A stretch of DNA of 64,000 bases from Flavobacteriales bacterium ALC-1 (lineage in GTDB: Bacteria; Bacteroidota; Bacteroidia; Flavobacteriales; Flavobacteriaceae). The stretch covers positions 1 to 64,000 of the forward strand of contig ABHI01000001.1 of NCBI GenBank assembly GCA_000171875.1, in the 5' to 3' direction. The position numbers and the translations under genes were made by a program. Shown here one piece after another: positions 41,699 through 49,962 of the stretch (its first letter is position 1; every line of letters begins with the position of its first letter). The notes below the pieces were generated by a model that saw only the letters and a list, made by a program, of their open reading frames with translations, was not told where the DNA came from and ran no database searches.

Positions 41699-44680
41699 AT
41701 GATAAAAGTACATTTACGGCTGCTCATTTTTATGTGCAGTTTTTCGTTATTTGCACAAGATTATTTTCCTAGTAATACAGGTGTAATTACAAATAATTCC
41801 AACTACACAGCATTCACAAATGCTACGATTCATGTTTCGCCAACCGAAGTTATTGACAATGCCACACTCTTAATAAAGGATGGCAAAGTTGTAAGCGTTG
41901 GTAAATCTGTTAATATCCCGAAAAATACAACATCAGTTGATCTTTCTGGAAAAACCATTTACCCATCATTTATTGATATGTACACCTCTTTTGGTGTGAA
42001 GAAACCAAAACGTGGTGGTAATGGCCCTCAATATGGAGCCAGTAGAAGTGGCTTCTATTGGAATGACCATGTTATGCCAGAGCAAGACGTTATGGCAAGC
42101 TTTAAGTATGACGCTAAATCAGCTTCTGAAATGCACAAACTTGGTTTTGGTGTTGTAAACACTCATATGCCAGATGGTATTGTTAGAGGTTCTGGTGCTC
42201 TAATTGCGCTTAACAATAATGCCGATAACTCAATGCGTGTTGTTGATGGTGAAACCACTCAGCATCTATCTTTCAGTAAAAGTGTTACATCGCGTCAAAG
42301 ATATCCTTCTTCTATAATGGGAAGTATGGCTTTATTACGTCAGATGTATAATGATGCAAAATGGTATGCAGATGGAAATATTGACACTAAAGACCTTTCA
42401 TTAGAAGCGCTTAACAGTAATAAAAACTTACTTCAGATTTTTGAAGCAGGTAGTAGAGCGAATCTTATGCGTGCTGATAAAGTTGGTGATGCCTTTAATA
42501 TTCAATATACGATTGTTGGAGGCGGTGATGAATATGAGCGTATTGGAGAAGTCAAAGCTACCAACGCTACGATAATTCTTCCAATAGATTTTCAATTGGC
42601 ATATAATGTTGATAATCCTTTTTTAGCTTCAACATTATCACTAAGCGATATGCGTTCTTGGAATCAAGAACCTCATAACCCAAGGTTATTAGCTGAAAAC
42701 GGAATTAGATTTGCCTTGACAACACATGGTTTAAAATCAAAGAAGTCGTTTAAATCTAACTTAATGAAAGCCATTGAAAGCGGACTTTCAAAACAAAAAG
42801 CCTTAGAAGCATTAACTACAATTCCTGCAGGTTTACTTGGAAAGTCTGATGTACTAGGAACATTAAAAACAGGAAGCTATGCTAACTTTTTAATTACTTC
42901 TGGAGATATTTTCGATAAGAAAACAAAACTTTACGAAAACTGGGTACAAGGTACACCTCACGTTCTTGCCAATATGAATGTAAAGGATATTGATGGCGAT
43001 TACAATTTTAAATTAGCTGGAAACGATTATAAACTTACCATCTCGGGAAGTGACAGTAAAGCTAAGGCAAAACTAGTCAGTGGAGATAAAAGTTTAGGTA
43101 CTAAAATGAGTTATGCTAATGACTGGGTTAATCTAACGTTTAAAACTGCTGACAGTACTAAAAAAGAGTACGTTAGAATTATTGCTAACTCTGCCAATGG
43201 TAATAGCCTAAATGGAAAGGCTATAATGCCTAATGGAAATGACCTATCATTTTATGCTAACAAAACTCCGAAAGAAGACGATAAGAAAAAAGGCGATAAA
43301 AAAATGATGGACTCTGAATCTAAAGATGCATTTATGAGTCCTATTACGTATCCAAACTTAGCTTATGGTTTTAAAGAAAAGCCAAAAGCAGAAAACATAT
43401 TATTTAAAAATGCTACCGTTTGGACTAATGAAAAAGATGGAGTGTTAGAAAATACTGATGTATTAATTAAAGACGGAAAGATTTCAAAAATTGGCAAAGA
43501 CTTATCAGGTAGAAATGCCAAAGTTATTGATGCCACAGGAAAACATATTACAGCCGGAATCATTGATGAGCATTCGCATATAGCAGCAGCATCAATAAAT
43601 GAAGGTGGTCAAAATTCATCTGCAGAGGTGACTATTGAAGATGTATTAGATGACGAAGACATTGACATTTATCGTAATCTTGCTGGAGGTGTAACTTCAA
43701 TCCAAATTCTTCATGGTTCTGCAAATCCAATAGGTGGACGTTCAGCAATCATTAAATTGAAATGGGGAGAAGCTGCTGAAGATTTAATCTATGATAACAC
43801 ACCTAAGTTTATAAAATTTGCTTTAGGAGAAAATGTAAAACAATCTCGCAGTCAGTTCAACGCACGTTTCCCACAATCTCGAATGGGAGTTGAGCAAGTG
43901 TTTGTTGATTATTTTAGTAGAGCAAAAGCTTACGATGAATTAAAGAAAAGCGGAAAGCCATATCGCAAAGATGCTGAAATGGAAGTTTTAGCTGAAATAT
44001 TAAATAAAGAGCGTTTCATTTCTTGTCATTCTTATGTACAAAGTGAGATTAATATGCTAATGAAAGTTGCAGAACGTTTCAACTTTAACATTAACACATT
44101 TACACACATTCTTGAAGGCTATAAAGTAGCTGACAAAATGAAAACACATGGTGTTGGTGGTTCAACCTTCAGTGATTGGTGGGCTTATAAGTACGAAGTT
44201 AATGATGCTATTCCTTTTAATGCAGCAATTATGCACAATGCAGGAGTTACTGTAGCTATTAATAGTGATGATGCTGAAATGTCGCGTCGTTTAAACCAAG
44301 AAGCAGCAAAATCTGTTAAGTATGGTGATGTTAGTGAGGAAGACGCACTAAAGTTTGTAACCTTAAATCCAGCTAAATTGTTACACTTAGACAATCGTGT
44401 TGGTAGTCTTAAAGTTGGAAAAGATGCAGATGTTGTTTTATGGTCTGACCATCCTTTATCTATTTACGCTAAAGCCGAAAAGACAATTATCGAAGGAGTT
44501 ACTTATTTCGATTTAGAAAAAGATAAGCAAATGCGTGAAGCGATTAAGAAGGAAAAGAGCGAACTAATCAACTTAATGCTTCAAGATAAAAACAAAGGCT
44601 TAAAAACGCAGCCTGTTAAGAAAAAGGAAAAGAAATTGTTGCATTGCGACTCAATGGATAATGAACATGTTGCACACTAA
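41699..44680 (+). CDS. Secreted double-domain amidohydrolase
   Basis: A 993-residue secreted protein (signal about 1-19, ending LFAQ) with two amidohydrolase-like halves. In the N-terminal half the metal motif is lost: IYPSFIDMYTSFG has Tyr-Thr-Ser where His-x-His is expected. In the C-terminal half it is intact (GIIDEHSHIAAAS), with later histidines (FISCHSYVQSE, FTHILEGYK) and Asp in AINSDDAEM. A Lys-rich linker (KEDDKKKGDKKMMDSE) joins them. It probably acts on imides or dipeptides, as its family suggests, with only the second half catalytic (inference). Confidence 0.88.
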   Translation: MIKVHLRLLIFMCSFSLFAQDYFPSNTGVITNNSNYTAFTNATIHVSPTEVIDNATLLIKDGKVVSVGKSVNIPKNTTSVDLSGKTIYPSFIDMYTSFGVKKPKRGGNGPQYGASRSGFYWNDHVMPEQDVMASFKYDAKSASEMHKLGFGVVNTHMPDGIVRGSGALIALNNNADNSMRVVDGETTQHLSFSKSVTSRQRYPSSIMGSMALLRQMYNDAKWYADGNIDTKDLSLEALNSNKNLLQIFEAGSRANLMRADKVGDAFNIQYTIVGGGDEYERIGEVKATNATIILPIDFQLAYNVDNPFLASTLSLSDMRSWNQEPHNPRLLAENGIRFALTTHGLKSKKSFKSNLMKAIESGLSKQKALEALTTIPAGLLGKSDVLGTLKTGSYANFLITSGDIFDKKTKLYENWVQGTPHVLANMNVKDIDGDYNFKLAGNDYKLTISGSDSKAKAKLVSGDKSLGTKMSYANDWVNLTFKTADSTKKEYVRIIANSANGNSLNGKAIMPNGNDLSFYANKTPKEDDKKKGDKKMMDSESKDAFMSPITYPNLAYGFKEKPKAENILFKNATVWTNEKDGVLENTDVLIKDGKISKIGKDLSGRNAKVIDATGKHITAGIIDEHSHIAAASINEGGQNSSAEVTIEDVLDDEDIDIYRNLAGGVTSIQILHGSANPIGGRSAIIKLKWGEAAEDLIYDNTPKFIKFALGENVKQSRSQFNARFPQSRMGVEQVFVDYFSRAKAYDELKKSGKPYRKDAEMEVLAEILNKERFISCHSYVQSEINMLMKVAERFNFNINTFTHILEGYKVADKMKTHGVGGSTFSDWWAYKYEVNDAIPFNAAIMHNAGVTVAINSDDAEMSRRLNQEAAKSVKYGDVSEEDALKFVTLNPAKLLHLDNRVGSLKVGKDADVVLWSDHPLSIYAKAEKTIIEGVTYFDLEKDKQMREAIKKEKSELINLMLQDKNKGLKTQPVKKKEKKLLHCDSMDNEHVAH

Positions 44681-44693
44681 AAACTATTTGAAA

Positions 44694-46004
44694 ATGAAAT
44701 TATTAAATAAAATAAATACCGTATTGTTTTTGTTGTGTGTCACATTAAGTTTCGCACAACAAACACCTGCACCTAAGCAATCCAAAGATTTTGCTATTGT
44801 TGGGGCAACAGCTCATATTGGTAATGGAACTGTTATAGAGAACAGTCTTATCGTAGTCAGTAATGGAAAAATTACTACTATCGGACCAGAAGCTTCTACT
44901 CCACTAACCAGACAAGCTATGGACATTATTGATGCTAAAGGCAAGCATGTTTATCCAGGTTTTATTGTTTCTAACGGAACATTAGGTTTGGTAGAAGTTG
45001 ATGCTGTAAAAGCATCTAACGATCTTTCTGAAATGGGAACATTCAATCCACACATAAGAAGTATTATTGCCTATAACACAGAATCTAAAATTATAGAATC
45101 CATGAGACCAAATGGTGTCTTACTAGGGCAAGTAGTACCAAGAGGAGGACGTGTTTCGGGGACATCATCAGTAGTTCAGTATGATGCATGGAACTGGGAA
45201 GATGCTGCTATAAAAATGGATAATGGTGTCCATATCAACTGGCCAAACAGTTTTAGTAGAGGACGTTGGTGGTTAGGTGAAGATCCTGGTTTAAAACCAA
45301 ACAAAGATTATGCAAAGCAAGTTAAGGAAGTAGCAGACTATTTTAACGAATCTAAAAGCTACAATAAAGGAAGTAAAGACGAAGGTCACTTACCTTTTGA
45401 AGCCATGGCTGGTTTATTTAATGGCACCAAACATTTATACATCAATGTTAATGATGAAAAAGGAATTACTGACGCTGTTAACTTTGCGAAGTCTCAAGGA
45501 ATTTCAAATATTACAATTGTTGGTGGATACCAAGCTGGTAATGTAACCAACTTATTAAAACAGAATAATGTATCTGTAATGTTAAGACGTGTACACACAA
45601 GACCTCAGCTCGAAGATGATGATTATGATTTACCATTTAAACTGGCTAAAAAACTAGTTGATGATGGTGTTTTAGTGTCATTAGAACCAAGCGGACAAAT
45701 GGAGCGTATGAATTCTCGTAATTTACCTTTTTATGCTGGTACAACGGTTGCTCACGGATTAACTAAAGAGCAAGCTTTACAGTTAATCACTCAGAATCCT
45801 GCAAAGATTATGGGAATAGATGATATGTATGGCACTCTAGAAGTTGGTAAAAGCGCTACACTTTTTATTAGTGAAGGAGATGCTTTAGACATGCGAACTA
45901 ATATAGTATCAAAAGCATTTATTGATGGTAGAGATTTAAGCTTAGAAACACACCAAACCAAACTCTGGAAACGCTATTCCGAAAAATATAAAAATCAAGA
46001 TTAA
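44694..46004 (+). CDS. Amidohydrolase-like protein, probably non-catalytic
   Basis: A 436-residue secreted protein (signal about 1-22, ending SFAQ) related to the N-terminal half of the preceding gene. The metal motif is replaced (YPGFIVSNGTLG, lacking His-x-His), while the C-terminal composite domain is normal (TLEVGKSATLFISEGDALD). Loss of metal ligands suggests a binding or structural role alongside the neighbour, 13 bp upstream. The ATG at 44694 begins a proper signal peptide; an earlier in-frame ATG at 44661 lies inside the previous gene. A terminator follows. Confidence 0.82.
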   Translation: MKLLNKINTVLFLLCVTLSFAQQTPAPKQSKDFAIVGATAHIGNGTVIENSLIVVSNGKITTIGPEASTPLTRQAMDIIDAKGKHVYPGFIVSNGTLGLVEVDAVKASNDLSEMGTFNPHIRSIIAYNTESKIIESMRPNGVLLGQVVPRGGRVSGTSSVVQYDAWNWEDAAIKMDNGVHINWPNSFSRGRWWLGEDPGLKPNKDYAKQVKEVADYFNESKSYNKGSKDEGHLPFEAMAGLFNGTKHLYINVNDEKGITDAVNFAKSQGISNITIVGGYQAGNVTNLLKQNNVSVMLRRVHTRPQLEDDDYDLPFKLAKKLVDDGVLVSLEPSGQMERMNSRNLPFYAGTTVAHGLTKEQALQLITQNPAKIMGIDDMYGTLEVGKSATLFISEGDALDMRTNIVSKAFIDGRDLSLETHQTKLWKRYSEKYKNQD

Positions 46005-46008
46005 AACG

Positions 46009-46036
46009 AAAAGCGAACTGAGAAGTTCGCTTTTTT
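46009..46036 (+). terminator. Terminator of the amidohydrolase pair
   Basis: Perfect 11-bp stem (AAAAGCGAACT / AGTTCGCTTTT) with a GAGA tetraloop and a T-run, 4 bp after the stop codon. Confidence 0.88.
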
Positions 46037-46042
46037 ATTTTT

Positions 46043-46112
46043 TGTCATTCTGAACAAAGTGAAAAATCTCGTAAGTTCATTTTGAAATTTCCACGCTTCG
46101 CTCGCAATGACA
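46043..46112. repeat. Fold-back intergenic repeat, family with 47786-47871
   Basis: Ends TGTCATT and AATGACA; the right end CACGCTTCGCTCGCAATGACA matches the right end of the element at 47786-47871 in 20 of 21 positions. The left arm pairs imperfectly (TGTCATTCTGAACAAAGTG). Confidence 0.7.
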
Positions 46113-46121
46113 TTAGATACA

Positions 46122-46916
46122 TTACTCTATAACCTTAGCGCCTTCGGGCATTATAAATAATGAAGCGTCTGGTGTTTTTTCAGAAAGGCTTACATCAATA
46201 AACTCAACTGTATTTCGCATTTCTGTTGGCACATTGTTTTCATATTTATACCAATCTACACTTTTTGGTAATACCATATCATTAACCGTCTGCCAATTAT
46301 TATACCTTATAAAATGGAAGTCTTTACTCTTTCCGTCTTTACCGAAAGTCACTGTATATCCTAACCATTGCATTTGTCCAGTTTCAGCATCATAATAAAT
46401 GATATATTGATCATCTGGTGAAGCTCCTACTCCAGCTTCATAAGAGATTAATATTCCTGGATACGTCTTGCCTTCAAAAGTTAAAGGATCAACTTCTTCA
46501 TATATAATTCCATCATCACCAACGATAAAAGGCATAGCGTAGAAATACATCATCAAACCTTTATAAAATTTTGCATTGCCTTTATATGCTTTTCCGTTTT
46601 TCTCATTTACCCAAAGTTGGTTACCATCATAACCCATAGTATAATCAGGAGTATCAATCTGCTCAACTCTAGTTTTTAAATTAGTTGTAGTTACTTCTTT
46701 ACCATTTGGCTTTTCCATGGTAAAAGAAAGTGTTTGCATTTTATTCCAGTTGTCAATGCCGCCATGCGAATCAAACACTTTCGTAATGCTTTTTGGATAG
46801 ATGCTTGTAGTAATATCTTCTTGCTCTACTTTAGGTTCTGGTGTTCTAGCATCCGATTTTTCTTTGCATGATGCTATTAGAAATACCAACAGTAATACAT
46901 AAAATACTTTATTCAT
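46122..46916 (-). CDS. DUF6503-like lipoprotein of unknown function
   Basis: A 264-residue lipoprotein (lipobox FLIASC) rich in beta structure: VFDSHGGIDNWNKMQTLSF, YDGNQLWVNEKNGKAY, DDQYIIYYDAETGQMQWLGY. The 'HGG...W..M..L.F' start is like LolA-type or outer-membrane carrier folds found in Bacteroidota DUF6503 proteins. Function unknown. The start at 46916 gives a normal signal peptide; an upstream ATG at 46952 was not used. Confidence 0.75.
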   Translation of the reverse strand: MNKVFYVLLLVFLIASCKEKSDARTPEPKVEQEDITTSIYPKSITKVFDSHGGIDNWNKMQTLSFTMEKPNGKEVTTTNLKTRVEQIDTPDYTMGYDGNQLWVNEKNGKAYKGNAKFYKGLMMYFYAMPFIVGDDGIIYEEVDPLTFEGKTYPGILISYEAGVGASPDDQYIIYYDAETGQMQWLGYTVTFGKDGKSKDFHFIRYNNWQTVNDMVLPKSVDWYKYENNVPTEMRNTVEFIDVSLSEKTPDASLFIMPEGAKVIE

Positions 46917-46969
46917 AATTTGATTTTTTAGTTGATGTGTTTGACGTAACAAGTCCTACAAAATTACAT

Positions 46970-46977
46970 TACTTTTG
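46970..46977 (+). promoter_or_regulatory. -7 promoter box of the TrmH-type methyltransferase gene
   Basis: TACTTTTG, an exact consensus match ending 8 bp before the ATG at 46986, which leaves a leader of only a few nucleotides. Confidence 0.55.
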
Positions 46978-46985
46978 TTTTATCT

Positions 46986-47783
46986 ATGAATAAGTTAATA
47001 TCAAGTCCGCAAAACCCTTTAATAAAGCAACTTGCTCAACTAAAAGAAAAGTCTAGAGAACGAAAAAAATCTGGACTGTTTTTAATTGAAGGCAAACGCG
47101 AACTATCTCTAGCTATAAAAGGTGGCTACGAAATTAAAACCTTGTTGTTTTTTCCTGATTTATTTTCGGAAAGCGAAGCCAAAGCCATGTCTAGCTATGG
47201 TATTGAAATCATTGAAATATCAAAAGAGGTCTTTCAAAAGCTTGCACATAGAGATACTACAGAAGGTGTTATAGCAGTTGTAAAATCTAAGGACCATACA
47301 CTTGAAGCATTAACACTAAAATCTAAAAATCCATTAATTTTAGTAGCTGAGGCACCAGAAAAACCAGGTAATATTGGAGCTATATTACGTACAGCAGATG
47401 CTGCCAGTGTAGATGCTGTGATTATTGCTAATCCAAAGTCAGACTTGTATAACCCAAATATTATTCGCTCAAGTGTTGGTTGTGTATTTACTACAGAAAT
47501 AGCAATGGCAAGCAGTAATGATGCTATCTTATATTTACAGAAATATAATTTTAATTTATTCTCTGCGATTCTACAAGAATCCGAGCCATATCACACACAA
47601 GATTATACCTTACCCACAGCTATTGTTGTTGGTACAGAAGCAACAGGTTTAACGCAAGCATGGAGAGATGCAGCAACTCAAAATATTAGTATCCCAATGC
47701 ATGGAGTTATTGATTCAATGAATGTCTCTGTTGCGGCAGGAATTCTTATTTTTGAGGCTAAACGACAACGTGATTTTAAATAA
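46986..47783 (+). CDS. TrmH/SpoU family RNA 2'-O-methyltransferase
   Basis: A 265-residue SPOUT methyltransferase with an N-terminal substrate-binding domain (about 1-95) and a C-terminal knotted domain with motifs LVAEAPEKPGNIGAILRTAD, IVVGTEATGLTQAW and ISIPMHGVIDSMNVSVAAGI. It probably methylates a ribose in rRNA or tRNA; which one cannot be told. Confidence 0.92.
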   Translation: MNKLISSPQNPLIKQLAQLKEKSRERKKSGLFLIEGKRELSLAIKGGYEIKTLLFFPDLFSESEAKAMSSYGIEIIEISKEVFQKLAHRDTTEGVIAVVKSKDHTLEALTLKSKNPLILVAEAPEKPGNIGAILRTADAASVDAVIIANPKSDLYNPNIIRSSVGCVFTTEIAMASSNDAILYLQKYNFNLFSAILQESEPYHTQDYTLPTAIVVGTEATGLTQAWRDAATQNISIPMHGVIDSMNVSVAAGILIFEAKRQRDFK

Positions 47784-47785
47784 AA

Positions 47786-47871
47786 TGTCATTGTGAGGAC
47801 AAAAAACATGGCAACCTCATCAAGTTTAGAACTATCATTAAACAGATAGCCACGCTTCGCTCACAATGACA
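47786..47871. repeat. Fold-back intergenic repeat, family with 46043-46112
   Basis: Exact 12-bp terminal arms TGTCATTGTGAG and CTCACAATGACA; the right end CACGCTTCGCTCACAATGACA is nearly identical to that of the element at 46043-46112. It supplies an in-frame ATG (47866) to the following gene. Confidence 0.78.
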
Positions 47872-47883
47872 GAAAATAATTAT

Positions 47884-49116
47884 ATGACAGCACAAAATTT
47901 ATTCTACTTCATAATCGGAATTATAATAGTAAACTTCATTAAAGACAAAATCTTTAACGCCATAAATGCAAAGCATTATAACGACCCCATTCCAGAAGAA
48001 TTAAATGATGTTTACGACAAAGACGAATACCAAAAGTCACAAGTTTACAAAGCCACAAATTATAGATTTGGTATATGGACTTCACTATTTTCTTTAGCAT
48101 TGACTTTAGTATTTCTCTTTTTAGATGGTTTTGAATATGTCGACTATATCGCAAGAAGCTACTCAGACAAACCCGTAATCATAGCTTTAATTTTCTTCGG
48201 AATTATTATGATAGCTAGCGATATTATCACCACACCATTTGGTTATTATAAAACTTTTGTAATTGAGGAGAAATTTGGATTTAACAAAACCACCAAGAAG
48301 ACTTTTATTTTAGATAAACTAAAAGGGTTAGTGATGATGGCAATTATAGGCGGGGGCATCATTGCACTTATCGTTTGGTTTTATCAAAACACAGGCAATC
48401 CATTTTGGCTCTATGCTTGGGGAATTGTAACAGTGTTTACCGTTTTTATGAATATGTTTTATTCACGATTAATTGTACCACTTTTTAATAAACAAACACC
48501 ATTAGAGGAAGGCGATTTACGAAATAAAATCTCAGATTATGCGAAGTCTGTTGGTTTTAGTCTCAATAAAATATTCATTATCGATGGCTCAAAACGAAGC
48601 ACAAAAGCCAATGCCTATTTTTCTGGTTTTGGTAGTGAAAAACGCGTTACACTTTACGATACTTTAGTTAACGATTTAGACGACGACGAAATCGTCGCGG
48701 TTTTAGCACACGAAGTTGGGCATTATAAACGCAAGCACATCATATTTAATTTGGTGACTTCTATCCTACTCACAGGATTAACGCTTTATATTTTATCCAT
48801 CTTTATTTCTAATCCTTTATTATCTAATGCTATTGGAGTAGTAACGCCAAGTTTCCATGTTGGGTTAATTGCTTTTGGATTACTCTACTCGCCTATTTCT
48901 GAACTGACAGGTTTAGTTATGAATTACGTCTCACGTGTCTTTGAATACCAAGCAGACGACTACGCAAAAAACACCTTTAAAGCAGAACCTTTAATTACGT
49001 CTTTAAAGAAACTCTCAAAAAATAGTTTGAGCAATTTAACACCACATAAAGCCTATGTGTTTATGCATTATTCGCATCCTACGCTTTTGAATAGAGTAAG
49101 AAATTTATCAAACTAA
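47884..49116 (+). CDS. M48 family metallopeptidase (CaaX protease Ste24-like)
   Basis: A 410-residue membrane zinc protease with about six spans and the catalytic motif AHEVGHYKRKH (HExxH) followed by a third-ligand glutamate in VFEYQADDYAKN. Ste24-type proteins cleave membrane-associated proteins or take part in quality control. I chose the ATG at 47884 (start MTAQNLFYFIIG) because the earlier in-frame ATG at 47866 is inside an intergenic repeat. Confidence 0.9.
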   Translation: MTAQNLFYFIIGIIIVNFIKDKIFNAINAKHYNDPIPEELNDVYDKDEYQKSQVYKATNYRFGIWTSLFSLALTLVFLFLDGFEYVDYIARSYSDKPVIIALIFFGIIMIASDIITTPFGYYKTFVIEEKFGFNKTTKKTFILDKLKGLVMMAIIGGGIIALIVWFYQNTGNPFWLYAWGIVTVFTVFMNMFYSRLIVPLFNKQTPLEEGDLRNKISDYAKSVGFSLNKIFIIDGSKRSTKANAYFSGFGSEKRVTLYDTLVNDLDDDEIVAVLAHEVGHYKRKHIIFNLVTSILLTGLTLYILSIFISNPLLSNAIGVVTPSFHVGLIAFGLLYSPISELTGLVMNYVSRVFEYQADDYAKNTFKAEPLITSLKKLSKNSLSNLTPHKAYVFMHYSHPTLLNRVRNLSN

Positions 49117-49121
49117 ATAGT

Positions 49122-49892
49122 ATGAAAATTTTTAGAAAAATCAGATTAGACTTATTAAATAAAAGTAGTACTGGTAAATATATTATTTATGCCATTGGTG
49201 AAATAATACTCGTCGTTTTAGGCATCTTAATTGCATTATACCTTAATAATAAAAAAGATGTTTCTAATAGACAAGAAATACAGCGAAACCATTTAATTTT
49301 AATTCAGGAAGAATTAGAAAACAACTTATTAATAATTGAAAAGGAACATAAAGACCTTTCAAACATATTAGTGAATATCAAGGATTTATTAAATCTATCT
49401 AGCTCTGATAAATCAAAAGAAGAACTGAACGAATTAGAGCTTTCTGAGCTTTTATTTTTACCCATAACAAGAGGCATAGAAATAGATTATGAAAATGGTG
49501 CTTTCAATGAATTTATAGCATCTAACACTTTAAAAGATATCAAAAACGATAGCTTAAGAAGTCTATTAAGATCTTGGAACAGGAAAATAGAAACTCTTAG
49601 ATTACAAGAGAATGTTGTACATAAATCATTGGATAGATCTAATGAATATATTGAAACTAATGCGTCCCTAAAAACTATTTTTGACAATATCAATTTATCA
49701 AAAGCTTATTTAGAAATAAATAATTCACCCATAAACAAAAGCAATAAACATATTTTAGATTCTAGACAGTTTGAAAACATACTTATTCAATATCTGGGAG
49801 TAGCCACACAACTTTATAAAAAAACATATCCAAGATTTAAAACCGATATTAGTTTGTTAATTAATCTCATAGAAAAGGAATTGAAAGAATAA
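49122..49892 (+). CDS. DUF6090 family membrane-anchored protein
   Basis: A 256-residue protein with one membrane span (about 24-41) after a basic start: MKIFRKIRLDLLNKSSTGKY, then IIYAIGEIILVVLGILIALY. This N-terminal pattern is the mark of DUF6090 proteins in flavobacteria. The rest is helical and polar, predicted to lie outside the cytoplasm. Function unknown. It starts 5 bp after the M48 gene. Confidence 0.83.
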   Translation: MKIFRKIRLDLLNKSSTGKYIIYAIGEIILVVLGILIALYLNNKKDVSNRQEIQRNHLILIQEELENNLLIIEKEHKDLSNILVNIKDLLNLSSSDKSKEELNELELSELLFLPITRGIEIDYENGAFNEFIASNTLKDIKNDSLRSLLRSWNRKIETLRLQENVVHKSLDRSNEYIETNASLKTIFDNINLSKAYLEINNSPINKSNKHILDSRQFENILIQYLGVATQLYKKTYPRFKTDISLLINLIEKELKE

Positions 49893-49962
49893 CTAAGATC
49901 ATCAAAAAATTTCCTTCCAAAAAACTATTGCCCATTAACAACCATTTCACTACATTAGTTCT

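Noticed and set aside
47866..47883. ATG at 47866 as the start of the M48 protease
   Set aside because: It lies inside a fold-back repeat; the next ATG (47884) begins right before the first membrane span.
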